NCBI RefSeq assembly: GCF_011752005.1 | Contig: NZ_JAAIJZ010000004.1 | Coordinates: forward strand, 8,335 to 72,334 | Direction of reading: 5' to 3' | Length of the DNA stretch: 64,000 nt | From: Canibacter zhoujuaniae | GTDB lineage: Bacteria > Actinomycetota > Actinomycetes > Actinomycetales > Microbacteriaceae | Shown here: in pieces, positions 1 through 8,955 of the stretch | How the letters are laid out: every line of letters begins with the position of its first letter | Numbering within the stretch: the first letter of the stretch is position 1 | Made by a program: the position numbers and the translations under genes | Notes under the pieces: model-generated | Databases searched by the model: none | Told to the model about the DNA's origin: nothing | Seen by the model: the letters and a program-made list of their open reading frames with translations, nothing else

Positions 1-837
1 ATACGGCAGTTCGGTTACCACCAGGCAGGTGCGACCCTGAATCTCTTCAATATTGACAACCGCCCGCATAGTAATTGAACCGCGGCCGGTGCGATACGCC
101 TCACGAATCCCTTTAGTGCCCAGAATCTGTGCGCCGGTTGGAAAGTCTGGGCCCTTCACACGCTCGATCAGCGCTTCAATTAGTTCTTCTTTGCTCGCGT
201 CTGGGTTTTCGAGGTGCCATTTTGCTGCCTCTGATATTTCACGGAGATTGTGCGGCGGAATATTTGTTGCCATTCCCACGGCGATACCGACCGAGCCGTT
301 CACCAGAAGGTTTGGGAAGCGCGCGGTGAGCACGGTCGGCTCCTGTGTGCGGCCGTCGTAGTTGTCCTGAAAATCGACAGTGTCTTCGTCGATGTCGCGC
401 ACCATCTCCATAGCGAGCGGCGCCATCTTAGTTTCGGTGTAACGGTGTGCGGCGGCGCCATCGTTACCGGGGGATCCGAAGTTACCCTGGCCGAGTGCGA
501 GCGGGTAGCGCAGCGACCACGGCTGCACAAGACGCACAAGGGTGTCATAGACCGCACTGTCACCGTGCGGGTGGAACTGCCCCATCACGTCACCAATAAC
601 GCGCGTGCACTTTGAAAAAGCTTTGTCTGGGCGGTAGCCGCCGTCGTACATCGTGTAAATCACGCGGCGGTGCACCGGCTTGAGACCGTCCCTAACGTCA
701 GGAAGCGCACGCCCCACGATCACGCTCATCGCGTAGTCGAGGTAGCTGCGCTGCATCTCGAGTTTTAGGTCGACCTGTTCAATATTGCCGTGATCGTGCT
801 CACTGCCATTGGTTTCTGGCGTGTAGTTGTCACTCAC
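1..837 (-). CDS. gyrA: DNA gyrase subunit A (N-terminal part; 3' end outside window)
   Basis: The first 279 residues of the DNA-cleaving gyrase subunit, which forms the A2B2 enzyme with the neighbouring GyrB and supercoils DNA. I chose the GTG start at 837, 22 bp after the gyrB stop, because it gives a normal short leader before the conserved LKLEMQRSYLDYAMSVIVGR block. The catalytic tyrosine is seen in HRYTE at about residue 133. The quinolone-determining stretch reads HPHGDSAVYD, with Ser (about 94) and Asp (about 98) in the quinolone-sensitive state. Translation runs open to base 1, so about two thirds of the protein lies beyond the edge. Order gyrB-gyrA on one strand suggests co-transcription. 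Confidence 0.97.
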   Translation of the reverse strand, partial: MSDNYTPETNGSEHDHGNIEQVDLKLEMQRSYLDYAMSVIVGRALPDVRDGLKPVHRRVIYTMYDGGYRPDKAFSKCTRVIGDVMGQFHPHGDSAVYDTLVRLVQPWSLRYPLALGQGNFGSPGNDGAAAHRYTETKMAPLAMEMVRDIDEDTVDFQDNYDGRTQEPTVLTARFPNLLVNGSVGIAVGMATNIPPHNLREISEAAKWHLENPDASKEELIEALIERVKGPDFPTGAQILGTKGIREAYRTGRGSITMRAVVNIEEIQGRTCLVVTELPY

Positions 838-859
838 GTTGCCACCCTCAGTTTCATTA

Positions 860-2860
860 TTAGATGTCAAGGAAACGCACATCCTTCGCGTTTTGCTGGA
901 TGAAACCACGACGGGCTTCAACGTCTTCGCCCATCAAGGTTGCAAAAATTTCATCTGCGGCGGCGGCATCGTCCATGCTCACCTGCAGCAGCGTGCGAGA
1001 TTCAGGGTTCATTGTGGTTTCCCACAACTCTTCGTGGTTCATTTCACCAAGACCCTTATAGCGCTGCACGCCCGACTCTTTCATAAGTCGCTTACCGGCG
1101 CCGCGCCCCGCTTCGAGAACACTGTCACGCTCTTCGTCGCTGAAAACAAACTCGTGCTCTGCGTTTGCCCATTTAATTCGATACAGTGGCGGCTGCGCCA
1201 GGTAAACATAGCCCTGCTCAATCAATGGGCGCATGTAGCGGAACAGCATTGTTAATAGCAGTGTCGTGATGTGCTGACCGTCAACGTCAGCATCGGCCAT
1301 CAACACGATCTTGTGATAGCGTGCCTTCTCAATATTGAAATCTTCGCCGATACCGGCACCGAATGCCGTGATCATCGCCTGAATTTCACTGTTATTGAGT
1401 GCGCGATCGAGACGCGCCTTCTCAACATTTAGAATTTTGCCGCGCAGTGGCAGAATCGCCTGAGTTTCAGGGTTGCGGCCGGTTTTAGCCGAGCCACCGG
1501 CTGAGTCACCCTCCACAATAAAGATTTCTGAAATACTCGGATCTTTGCTGGAGCAGTCTGCAAGCTTGCCGGGCATTCCGCCAGACTCGAGCACACCCTT
1601 ACGGCGGGCTGTTTCACGTGCTTTGCGTGCCGCAAGTCGCGCTGTAGCTGCGCTGATCGCCTTGCGCACAATCATTTTTGCGTCAGCCGGGTGTGAGTCG
1701 AGCCAGTCGGTGAGTTGTTCAGTCACAATGCGCTGCACAAAACCCTTTGCCTCGGTGTTGCCGAGTTTAGTTTTGGTTTGACCCTCAAACTGCGGCTCAT
1801 TCAGCTTGACAGAGATAACTGCTGTGAGCCCTTCGCGAACATCGTCACCAGAAAGATTGTCGTCCTTTTCTTTCAAAAGACCTTTGTCACGCGCATAGCG
1901 ATTCATAAGTGAGGTTAGCGCCGCACGGAAGCCCTCTTCGTGTGTGCCACCCTCATGCGTGTTAATGGTGTTTGCGTAGGTGTGCACACTCTCTGAATAA
2001 GCGGTGGTCCACTGCATCGCAATTTCAGCGGAGATCGTTTTATTTTTATCTTCTGATTCAAACGAAATGATCTCATCATGCACAAGCTCGGCACGCTTCG
2101 CTTTATTGAGGTGCGCGACGTAGTCTTGAATACCGTTCTCGTAATAGAATTCGTTGCGCGGTGGCTCAGGGGTTACCAGCTCACCGTCTTCATTTTCAAC
2201 CGGTTCTTGCGCACGCAGGTCGGTAAGTGTGATGCGCAGACCCTTATTTAGGAACGCCATCTGCTGGAAGCGTGCCCTGAGCGTTTCATAATCGAAAATG
2301 ATGGTTTCAAAAATGTCTGCGCTCGGCCAGAACCGAATCTTGGTGCCTGTTTCGTCGGTGGCTTCGCGTTTTTCAAGCGGCGCATCTGTCACGCTCTTGG
2401 TAAACGACATGCCCCATTTGTAGCCCTGCCGTTTAACCTCAACCTCCATGCGCTCAGACAGCGCGTTTACAACTGATGATCCAACACCGTGCAAACCGCC
2501 TGACACTGCATACCCACCACCGCCGAACTTACCGCCAGCGTGCAGCACGGTGAGCACAACCTCAACAGTGGATTTGCCCTCAGTTGGGTGCGTATCCACC
2601 GGAATACCGCGGCCGTTGTCGATAACCTCAACGCCGCCATCTGCCAAAATTGTGACGTGAATGGTGTCACAGTAACCGGCTAGCGCCTCATCAACGGAGT
2701 TGTCAACAATTTCATAAACCAGGTGGTGCAAACCGCGGGGACCGGTAGAACCGATGTACATACCCGGGCGCTTTCTAACAGCCTCGAGACCCTCGAGCAC
2801 CTGAATTGACTGGGCTCCGTATTCAGGCTTCTGGGCTTCTTCGTTTGCGGTCGAATTCAT
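860..2860 (-). CDS. gyrB: DNA gyrase subunit B
   Basis: ATPase subunit of gyrase, 666 residues. The GHKL ATPase domain is at the N terminus, with EIVDNSVDEAL carrying the catalytic Glu and metal-binding Asn, and the YIGSTGPRGLHHL motif. The TOPRIM domain is marked by VEGDSAGGSAKTGR and PLRGKILNVEKA near residue 440, and the protein ends in the usual QQNAKDVRFLDI tail. The frame stays open upstream to 2905, but the ATG at 2860 has a GAGAAG ribosome-binding site at the right distance and gives the normal family N terminus. It is followed after 22 bp by gyrA. Confidence 0.97.
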   Translation of the reverse strand: MNSTANEEAQKPEYGAQSIQVLEGLEAVRKRPGMYIGSTGPRGLHHLVYEIVDNSVDEALAGYCDTIHVTILADGGVEVIDNGRGIPVDTHPTEGKSTVEVVLTVLHAGGKFGGGGYAVSGGLHGVGSSVVNALSERMEVEVKRQGYKWGMSFTKSVTDAPLEKREATDETGTKIRFWPSADIFETIIFDYETLRARFQQMAFLNKGLRITLTDLRAQEPVENEDGELVTPEPPRNEFYYENGIQDYVAHLNKAKRAELVHDEIISFESEDKNKTISAEIAMQWTTAYSESVHTYANTINTHEGGTHEEGFRAALTSLMNRYARDKGLLKEKDDNLSGDDVREGLTAVISVKLNEPQFEGQTKTKLGNTEAKGFVQRIVTEQLTDWLDSHPADAKMIVRKAISAATARLAARKARETARRKGVLESGGMPGKLADCSSKDPSISEIFIVEGDSAGGSAKTGRNPETQAILPLRGKILNVEKARLDRALNNSEIQAMITAFGAGIGEDFNIEKARYHKIVLMADADVDGQHITTLLLTMLFRYMRPLIEQGYVYLAQPPLYRIKWANAEHEFVFSDEERDSVLEAGRGAGKRLMKESGVQRYKGLGEMNHEELWETTMNPESRTLLQVSMDDAAAADEIFATLMGEDVEARRGFIQQNAKDVRFLDI

Positions 2861-2924
2861 GCAGCTAACTTCTCTTTCAGAAATGACCCTTGAGAGGCCA
2901 AACATAACCCTGGGGGCACAATTA

Positions 2925-2947
2925 CCCTAATCCTATCAAAATTAGGG
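2925..2947. promoter_or_regulatory. Inverted repeat in the gyrB leader region
   Basis: CCCTAAT and ATTAGGG (7 bp arms, 9-nt loop) lie 65-90 bp upstream of the gyrB start, between gyrB and the DUF721 gene. gyrB promoters are often supercoiling-controlled, but the repeat could equally be a weak terminator for the DUF721 gene. The role is inferred from position only. Confidence 0.3.
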
Positions 2948-3009
2948 CCTCCTAGGGGCTTTTTTAAGCTGTCTAGTGGGTGATTTTTGGGATAGTGAGA
3001 CTCTGATTT

Positions 3010-3504
3010 TTACCCGTAAGTATCGCGTGGCCCTCTGCCCGGCACAACGCGCCTGCCGTGCCGCCATGAAACGGTGCCCGGTGCCTTCACCTCAACCGTG
3101 CGCACCTGGGCATCCGGGTATTCCTCTTTCAAGCGCTTCACAATGGTGCTGCTGAGCAGCCGTAATTCAGTCGCCCACGCGGTGGAGTCACACGCAACCA
3201 CTAATTTGCCGTTAACTAAACCCTGCACTTCTGTGTGGGCCGCTACATTTGAGCCGACGATTTTTTCCCAGTTCGCAACAACTGCAGCATTTGCTAACCG
3301 CACCGTGAAGCCTTCGCGCTGCATAAACGAGTCGACTATCTTCCCGATCGGTTGTGGATCCCGCCCTCGCTCAAACGGTTGCGTTTTTGCCCGCTGCTGA
3401 TTTTCCACGCGGCGCATCTCATCAACTGTTTTGCGGGTGCCACCCCACACTTTGACACTCAGCAAATACTGCTCTTCCAGGCGGCGGCGAATTTTGTCGT
3501 TCAT
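3010..3504 (-). CDS. DUF721 (DciA-like) protein
   Basis: A 164-residue protein of the DUF721 family. DciA, a member of this family, is the ancestral loader of the replicative helicase DnaB in bacteria lacking DnaC/DnaI, so a role in helicase loading is likely here. The conserved part is the C-terminal half (about 70-150), with VVANWEKIVGSNVAAHTEV and LVVACDSTAWATELRLL. The start ATG overlaps the recF stop in an ATGA, so the two are translationally coupled. The recF-DUF721-gyrB order is standard in Actinomycetota. No dnaC/dnaI-like gene was seen near dnaB at 21 kb, which fits this assignment. Confidence 0.85.
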   Translation of the reverse strand: MNDKIRRRLEEQYLLSVKVWGGTRKTVDEMRRVENQQRAKTQPFERGRDPQPIGKIVDSFMQREGFTVRLANAAVVANWEKIVGSNVAAHTEVQGLVNGKLVVACDSTAWATELRLLSSTIVKRLKEEYPDAQVRTVEVKAPGTVSWRHGRRVVPGRGPRDTYG

Positions 3505-4733
3505 TCAACACCGGCCTTTGCAAAAACAGTTTGCGGATCAGCGCTAACCTCTGATTTAACCAACCGGCCACCGCTAATAATAAAAGTCTGCCAGGGCATG
3601 CCCGATGGAATATCTGCGGCAACAGCGGCGGTTATGATCACCTGCTCATAGTCACCGACAGCCGTCATCAAACTTTCGCGTCGTTTGGCATCAAGCTCAG
3701 CAAAAACATCGTCAAGAATCAAAACCGGGTCTTCGCTATTAAGCTCGGCACGCATAAGTTCAGCTATTGCCAGTTTCAGACTGAGTGCAACCGACCATGA
3801 TTCACCATGACTTGCATACCCCTTCACAGGTAGGCCGTTTAGCTCTAACTGTAAATCATCACGGTGCGGGCCAATCAGTGTTTGACCACGCTCAATTTCA
3901 GCTCTTTCCAGGCGGTCAAGCTGAAATTTAAAATCCGCGCTCAATGTTTCACGTGAAACATTGCTCAAGTGATCAAAAACCTCAGAGCCATCTACCCCCG
4001 CGTATGCCCCCGCAACATAGGGGCGTGATTCTTTTGCTGTTGCGGTTTCATAAAGGGCTAATCCCGGTCTGTGATCCGCCCCAACAAGACCCTTATAAGC
4101 TTCTTTTAAATAAGGCAGTAAATCATCAACAAGCCGCCGCCGTTCCGCCATCACCCGTGTGCCCAAAAGCAGCAGATGAGAATTCCAAAATTCCAGATTC
4201 TCCCGAAACCCTGACTGGTGTGGATTGCCGCGAATAGCGCGCAATAGCGATGACCGTTGTTTTACAACGCGTTCGTATTCTTGTAACACCCCGGCAAAAA
4301 TCGGATTGCGACTAACAATTGCAGAGTCTAGAAAACTGCGCCGCGCACTCGGCTCGCCGCGCACTATTTGTAAATCTTCAGGAGCAAAAACAACTGTTGT
4401 GAGGTAGCGTGTGAGCTCGCGTGGGGCAATAGAGTTACCGTTGAGCTGAGCTTTTTTGCCGCGCCCACTCTGGAGCTGCACATCCATTGCTTTTGTTGAG
4501 CCGGTGTGTGCAACAGTAACTCTTAAAACTCCGGTGTTCTCACCCGCTTTTAAAAGCGGCGCATCACTCGATACACGATGTGATGAGAGTGAGTCAAAAT
4601 AGGCAATACCCTCAATTAAGTTGGTTTTGCCCTGCCCGTTATGGCCAAGAATTAGAACTTTGCCCGCATCAAACTCAACCTCCAAATTTTCATAATTTCG
4701 GAAGTTGTGTAACTCTAATCTCTTAATCCACAT
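3501..4733 (-). CDS. recF: DNA replication and repair protein RecF
   Basis: An SMC-like ATPase of 410 residues that helps load RecA at single-stranded gaps via RecFOR. Walker A is GHNGQGKTN at about residues 33-41. The ABC-type signature lies near SHGESWSVALSLKLAIAEL and Walker B in PVLILDDVFAELD, both in the C-terminal third. Length is normal for the family. It sits between dnaN and the DUF721 gene in the usual origin cluster, 21 bp after the dnaN stop. A perfect parS site lies inside the coding sequence at 3945-3960, where it encodes in-frame residues and is conserved for a reason unrelated to RecF function. Confidence 0.96.
   Translation of the reverse strand: MWIKRLELHNFRNYENLEVEFDAGKVLILGHNGQGKTNLIEGIAYFDSLSSHRVSSDAPLLKAGENTGVLRVTVAHTGSTKAMDVQLQSGRGKKAQLNGNSIAPRELTRYLTTVVFAPEDLQIVRGEPSARRSFLDSAIVSRNPIFAGVLQEYERVVKQRSSLLRAIRGNPHQSGFRENLEFWNSHLLLLGTRVMAERRRLVDDLLPYLKEAYKGLVGADHRPGLALYETATAKESRPYVAGAYAGVDGSEVFDHLSNVSRETLSADFKFQLDRLERAEIERGQTLIGPHRDDLQLELNGLPVKGYASHGESWSVALSLKLAIAELMRAELNSEDPVLILDDVFAELDAKRRESLMTAVGDYEQVIITAAVAADIPSGMPWQTFIISGGRLVKSEVSADPQTVFAKAGVE
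3942..3963. other. parS site 1 (inside recF)
   Basis: The 16-bp parS TGTTTCACGTGAAACA is at 3945-3960, extended by three more paired bases on each side to a perfect 22-bp palindrome. It is a centromere-like binding site for the ParB encoded at 12.1 kb. Confidence 0.95.
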
Positions 4734-4754
4734 GTGCCTAGAAGGCGCAAACTT

Positions 4755-5897
4755 TTATCGCTGCAAGAGATTTGGCTGCAATAGATAGCGGAAACTAGTG
4801 TCGTCAGCCGAGTCTTTGCTGCGCTGCCCTGAGATTAACACCGGGCCAGGCTTTCCTGGCACGCTCGTTGCAGTGAATGCAATACGAGTAAATTCACTGT
4901 TTGCGCCGTTTAAGCCGTCGCGAAGAAAACTAGGGCGCAGTGAAATAACCACATCGTCACCTACGAGGTGTGTGTCAACCGACTGTGTTGCGCGACCGGC
5001 CTCGCCGCCTGTTCCTTCGAGAGTCACCTGCCCGTCAACAAAGTTAAATCTGACAGCTGCGTGCTGCTCAACAACGATTGAAACTAGATCTACTGCCTGG
5101 CGCAGGTCACCGGTGTTAATAACCGCGAAGTTTTCAACCGTCTCTGGAAACAGACGCTCAACCGGCGGGTAGTTACCAGAAATCAGTGTCGAGGTTATTG
5201 ACCTGCCATCACCAATGAATCCGATGAGCTGCCGATCACCGTTTTTCTGGATCACAATTTTAATAGTTTCGGCTTTCGCCAAAAGCTTTGAGACCTCATG
5301 AATGACCTTTGCGGGCACCAAAGCTTCGTGCTCTGTTTCAGCATCGTGATTTTCCCAATCAATCCCGCGCATCGCAACCCGGTAGCGGTCTGTTGCGGTT
5401 AGGGTCAGCACGTTTTCTTTTGTTTTTAAGTGCACACCGGTAATAACGGGGGTTACATCTTCGCTTGATGCAGCAGGAAATACTTGATTTACCGCAGTAA
5501 CAAAATCAGAGCCGCGCACTTCACCTGTAATCTCTGTCAGGTCTGGAATTGCTGGATATTCTTCAACCGGCATTGCTGGCAAATTAAATGAAGCAGCCCC
5601 AGAGCTAATTTGCAACTGGTTTGCGACCAGCTCAAGTTCAACCGTATCGCCCGGCAGCTTATTTGCAATTGTTGCAAGCAATCGCCCCGCAACTAGAACA
5701 CGACCAGATTCATTAATCTCAGCCTGCACAGTTGTTTTTGCTGACACCTCAAAGTTAAAAATTGAGAATGTGACGTTGCCATCGTGTGCCTCAAGCAGAA
5801 TGCCACCGAGAATTGGCTGTGCTGCACGTGCTGGCAACATTGCTACTGGAAAACCAACAGCTTCTGCAAACACTTCACGGTTCATGCTAAAACGCAT
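4755..5897 (-). CDS. dnaN: DNA polymerase III subunit beta (sliding clamp)
   Basis: The ring-shaped processivity clamp, 380 residues, normal for the family. Three clamp folds can be followed, ending in the conserved YLLQPNLL-type terminus (usually YLLMPMR/VRL). The frame is open up to 6002, but the ATG at 5897 starts the typical MRFSMNREVFAEAVGF sequence and is preceded by AGGAG at a good distance, so the earlier Lys/Tyr-rich codons are taken as leader DNA. It follows the origin gap that separates it from dnaA and precedes recF by 21 bp. Confidence 0.96.
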   Translation of the reverse strand: MRFSMNREVFAEAVGFPVAMLPARAAQPILGGILLEAHDGNVTFSIFNFEVSAKTTVQAEINESGRVLVAGRLLATIANKLPGDTVELELVANQLQISSGAASFNLPAMPVEEYPAIPDLTEITGEVRGSDFVTAVNQVFPAASSEDVTPVITGVHLKTKENVLTLTATDRYRVAMRGIDWENHDAETEHEALVPAKVIHEVSKLLAKAETIKIVIQKNGDRQLIGFIGDGRSITSTLISGNYPPVERLFPETVENFAVINTGDLRQAVDLVSIVVEQHAAVRFNFVDGQVTLEGTGGEAGRATQSVDTHLVGDDVVISLRPSFLRDGLNGANSEFTRIAFTATSVPGKPGPVLISGQRSKDSADDTSFRYLLQPNLLQR

Positions 5898-6316
5898 TGC
5901 GATGCTCCTATATTTAAGTGCTTGAAACCCAACACACTGAATGTAACTGTCTTTAATTTTTACATACGTGTATGTGATTTTGTAATTTCCCTTGGGTGAC
6001 AAGGACTAACGAAAAATTTGATCAGCTTTGTAAATAACAGTTAGTAGTAATAGGGGCTGTGGATACTGTTGATAACTAGCTTGTGCCCTTAAAAATCAAT
6101 TGAACTACACATTTGTAAGTTGTTTATTAACAGTTAATAGCAATGTTTACCGCTAAATTACGCAGATGTAATTAGTTGTCCACAATCCACAGATTGTAGG
6201 TGTTAATACACAAAAAGTCACAGAAAATTTTGGTTATCCACAGGTGCCGTGTTTAAATCACGATTTTTGGAATAAATAATTAAGTTGGGCATGAGCTGTT
6301 TAAGAAGCTAAATTCT
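5898..6316. other. oriC: Origin region (oriC candidate) between dnaA and dnaN
   Basis: A 419-bp gene-free, AT-rich gap between dnaA and dnaN, the usual place for oriC. Two consensus DnaA boxes are seen on the plus strand: TTGTCCACA at 6176-6184 and TTATCCACA at 6234-6242. Near-consensus boxes in the opposite orientation are TGTGGATAC at 6058-6066 and TGTTGATAA at 6068-6076. AT-rich stretches at about 6100-6170 and 6220-6300 could serve as the unwinding element. Gene strands diverge around 6-8 kb, as expected at an origin. The number of good boxes is small; two other box groups in this window (7.8-8.0 kb and 20.8-21.2 kb) may share the work. Confidence 0.7.
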
Positions 6317-7810
6317 CTATTTTCCCGGTGATTTGATTCGTGTTGTGAGCTCTGAGATTGTTGTGTAAACCTTCGCATCGCTCCCGAGCAGCTGTGAAAT
6401 TTTCTTTGTTGCGTGTAGCACAGTTGAGTGGTCGCGCCCGCCAAAGAAAGAACCTATTTTGGGCAGTGACAGACTTGTGAGCTCCCTGCACAGATACATC
6501 GCAACTTGGCGTGCGAACGCAATATCTTTTGACCTCCCAGGCCCGGTTAGCTCATCATTTGAGACACCAAAATACTTTATGCAGGCATCGATAATCTCTT
6601 GCGGTTGAATGTCTGCGGCTGCATCGTCTGGCAGACTGCCTTTTAGTGCGGTTTGCACTAATTCAAGGGTGACATCCTCTTTATGCAAGCTCGCAAACGC
6701 AGTAACGCGCAATAGAGAGCCCTCAAGTTCGCGAATATTAGAGGTAATTTTGGAGGCGATGTATTCAAGCACATCGTTACTGAACTGCAGATCGTCACGC
6801 TGTGCTTTTTTCTGCAGAATTGCGATACGGGTTTCTAGGTCGGGAACATGAATATCGGTTGATAAGCCCCATGTGAAGCGTGACAGCAAACGCTCTTCAA
6901 AACCCTGCAACTCCCGCGGCTGCACATCACTCGTTAAAACCACCTGCCGGTTGCTGTCGTGCATCGCATTAAAAGTGTGGAAAAACGTTTCTTGAGTTTC
7001 CATTTTGCCGCTGAAAAACTGCACATCGTCAACAAGCAGAACATTATATTCGCGCCAGCGAGTGTTAAATTCTTGACCTCGACCCTGCGAAATTGAGTTG
7101 ATGTAGTCGTTGGTAAAGTCTTCAGCATTCACATAACGCACTTTTAGATCAGGGTTTAATTCGAGCGCATGATTACCGATCGCGTGCAACAGGTGTGTTT
7201 TACCAAGCCCAGAACTACCGTATATAAAAAGCGGATTGTATGAATTTCCGGGCGCTTCTGCCACGGCCAGCGCGGCTGCGTGCGCAAGATTATTTGTTTG
7301 CCCAATAACAAAACTGTCAAATGTGTGTTTTGGATTCAGCTGTGTTTCAAGATTTGGTGTTACAGCGCGAGTTTCAATATTTTGGGGGCGGATCGCCGGC
7401 GCTGCTGGATTTACTGTAACCGGTGCAGCAGCTGTTTCTGCCTGTTTTGCAGTTTCTGTGTGCCCCCACGGATTTATCGGTTTTACCTCATTAACTGGGG
7501 TGGGATCTTTTGCTATTTCCGGTGCTGCTGTTTTTGGTGTTTCAGAAAGTTCAGGAACTTCTTCGAGATTAATAACTGTAATGTCGTTGAGATTACTGGC
7601 CTCGGGGATTTGTTTGAAAGCCTCAATGATTTGCAGCCGCAGGCTCATAATGATACGGTGCGTGAATTTTAGATCGACTTCAAGGAAGAGAAAACCATCT
7701 GCGCTGCCCTGTGTGCGAGCAAGACGCAATTGAGCCCAGTATGAGGGTGTGACCGCGTTGTTGCGAAGAATTGCGATAACTTGATCCCAAATGTTTGCTT
7801 CAGTGCCCAA
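6317..7810 (-). CDS. dnaA: Chromosomal replication initiator DnaA
   Basis: The AAA+ initiator that binds DnaA boxes and melts oriC. From the chosen start it has 497 residues: N-terminal domain I beginning at NIWDQVIAIL, a Pro/Ala-rich linker (about 95-155), Walker A in YGSSGLGKTHLLHAIGNHAL, Walker B in NVLLVDDVQFFSGK, and the C-terminal box-binding signature FFGGRDHSTVLHATKKI. No ATG fits the start. Two in-frame TTG codons exist, at 7828 and 7810; I prefer 7810 because a weak GGAT lies about 10 nt upstream, but this is uncertain by six codons. The gene lies between two DnaA-box groups, so autoregulation is likely. Confidence 0.95.
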   Translation of the reverse strand: MGTEANIWDQVIAILRNNAVTPSYWAQLRLARTQGSADGFLFLEVDLKFTHRIIMSLRLQIIEAFKQIPEASNLNDITVINLEEVPELSETPKTAAPEIAKDPTPVNEVKPINPWGHTETAKQAETAAAPVTVNPAAPAIRPQNIETRAVTPNLETQLNPKHTFDSFVIGQTNNLAHAAALAVAEAPGNSYNPLFIYGSSGLGKTHLLHAIGNHALELNPDLKVRYVNAEDFTNDYINSISQGRGQEFNTRWREYNVLLVDDVQFFSGKMETQETFFHTFNAMHDSNRQVVLTSDVQPRELQGFEERLLSRFTWGLSTDIHVPDLETRIAILQKKAQRDDLQFSNDVLEYIASKITSNIRELEGSLLRVTAFASLHKEDVTLELVQTALKGSLPDDAAADIQPQEIIDACIKYFGVSNDELTGPGRSKDIAFARQVAMYLCRELTSLSLPKIGSFFGGRDHSTVLHATKKISQLLGSDAKVYTTISELTTRIKSPGK

Positions 7811-8145
7811 AATAATGCCGATCCACAAAGAGTATTAACAGGAGTTATACACAAAATACTGCAAATTATTACCGTTTTTTGGCGCAATTACAGAAAATTG
7901 TGGAAAACTATCACGGAGATATCCACAATACCGCGATGCGCGGCGTGGAAGCTAACCGAATTTTTCTGATACTCCACTAACGGCTGATTCTGCAGTTAAA
8001 TGCGCCGTGTGTTGTGGAATATTTTTGCCATAACAGGGTGTTTACGCTACAGTTAATTATTTGTATGGTGCATATATTTGTGTCGCCTAGATAGTTGCAA
8101 CCTTAAAAGGTTGTGAATCCAGTCTTATTTTCATGGAGAATTTTT
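7811..8145. promoter_or_regulatory. dnaA-rpmH divergent intergenic region with DnaA boxes
   Basis: A 335-bp gap between the divergent dnaA and rpmH genes. It contains TTATACACA at 7845-7853 and TGTGGAAAA at 7899-7907 (both matching TTWTNCACA), plus one-mismatch copies ATATCCACA at 7919-7927 and TGTGGAATA at 8013-8021. The placement suggests DnaA autoregulation of its promoter, and possibly a second half of a bipartite origin around dnaA. Confidence 0.6.
8025..8053 (+). promoter_or_regulatory. Candidate rpmH promoter
   Basis: TTGCCA (8025-8030) and TACAGT (8048-8053) are separated by 17 bp, a good fit to a housekeeping sigma factor, and lie about 90 bp upstream of rpmH. Prediction by eye only. 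Confidence 0.4.
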
Positions 8146-8283
8146 ATGAGCAAGCGTACATTCCAGCCAAATAACCGCCGCCGTGCCAAGAAGCACGGCT
8201 TTCGCCTGCGCATGCGCACCCGTGCTGGTCGTGCGATTCTAGCTGCACGTCGCCGCAAGGGTCGCAGCAAGCTCAGCGCATAA
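8146..8283 (+). CDS. rpmH: 50S ribosomal protein L34
   Basis: A 45-residue, Arg/Lys-rich protein of the large ribosomal subunit: it begins MSKRTFQPNNRRRAKKHGFR and ends with RRRKGRSKLSA, the family pattern. ATGGAGAA precedes the ATG. It stands first in the conserved rpmH-rnpA-yidD-yidC series, 13 bp before rnpA, divergent from dnaA. Confidence 0.97.
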   Translation: MSKRTFQPNNRRRAKKHGFRLRMRTRAGRAILAARRRKGRSKLSA

Positions 8284-8296
8284 GCTATCTGCTGCC

Positions 8297-8650
8297 ATGG
8301 CGGGCACGCACCGCATTAAGCGAGGCGAAGACTACCGCCGCATTGTGCGCAGCGGCTACCGCGTGGGAGGCAGGCTCAGCCTGGCCCACGCGGTTTTACT
8401 GTCCCCTGAAACACCCAGTCAGTTTGGGTTCATCATTTCAAAAACTGTCGGCAATGCTGTGACGCGCAATCGTGTGCGCAGACGCTTAAAAGAAATCTGC
8501 TACCAATCCGTGAAAGATGGCTTTTCTGGTGCGGCTGTTGTTTTTCGAGTGTTTCCAGGGGCGGCAGAAGCTAGTTTTCAAGAGCTTGAAAATGCGATCC
8601 GCAAGCAGCTTGAGCGACTAAATCGGGAGCTGATTGATGCGAGTAACTAG
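8297..8650 (+). CDS. rnpA: Ribonuclease P protein component
   Basis: The 117-residue protein cofactor that helps the RNase P RNA cleave 5' leaders from pre-tRNAs. The signature RNA-binding helix GNAVTRNRVRRRLKEIC (about residues 54-70) is clear, as is the N-terminal HRIKRGEDYRRIVRSG. Its 3' end overlaps yidD by 14 bp, so translation is probably coupled. The RNase P RNA gene itself is not in the window. Confidence 0.95.
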   Translation: MAGTHRIKRGEDYRRIVRSGYRVGGRLSLAHAVLLSPETPSQFGFIISKTVGNAVTRNRVRRRLKEICYQSVKDGFSGAAVVFRVFPGAAEASFQELENAIRKQLERLNRELIDASN

Positions 8651-8942
8651 ATTGATACGGGTGCTTGTGCTGCTGCCGCGCAACTTTGCGATCGGGTTTA
8701 TGCGTCTCTACCGCGCGATAATTTCTCCGCTTTACGGCGATGTTTGTAAATACTATCCAAGCTGTTCGCGGTACGCTTTAGAGGCATACCAACAGCGATC
8801 CTTTGTTATTGCCACAGGGTTGACCGTGTGGCGTCTGCTTCGCTGTAATCCATTCTCCCCTGGTGGCGTCGACCATGTGCACCGGGCAAAACAACCAAAC
8901 ACCGAACTGACTCGCGGCGGTTTTGTGCGACCTGCGAGTTGA
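8637..8942 (+). CDS. yidD: Membrane protein insertion efficiency factor YidD
   Basis: A 101-residue member of the YidD family, which assists YidC-dependent membrane insertion. The N-terminal amphipathic/hydrophobic stretch is followed by the diagnostic block AIISPLYGDVCKYYPSCSRYALEAYQ and RLLRCNPFSPGGVDHV, including the three conserved cysteines. A TTG stands directly before the ATG at 8637; I take the ATG. It overlaps rnpA and lies 13 bp before yidC. Confidence 0.93.
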   Translation: MRVTRLIRVLVLLPRNFAIGFMRLYRAIISPLYGDVCKYYPSCSRYALEAYQQRSFVIATGLTVWRLLRCNPFSPGGVDHVHRAKQPNTELTRGGFVRPAS

Positions 8943-8955
8943 AAGGCGTAAGTAA

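Noticed and set aside
541..600. Quinolone-resistance changes in GyrA
   Set aside because: The determining region reads HPHGDSAVYD with the susceptible Ser and Asp.
7236..7733. A 165-codon open frame antisense to dnaA
   Set aside because: It is the reverse complement of a well-conserved gene and its protein is Ser/Phe/Cys-rich without any domain.
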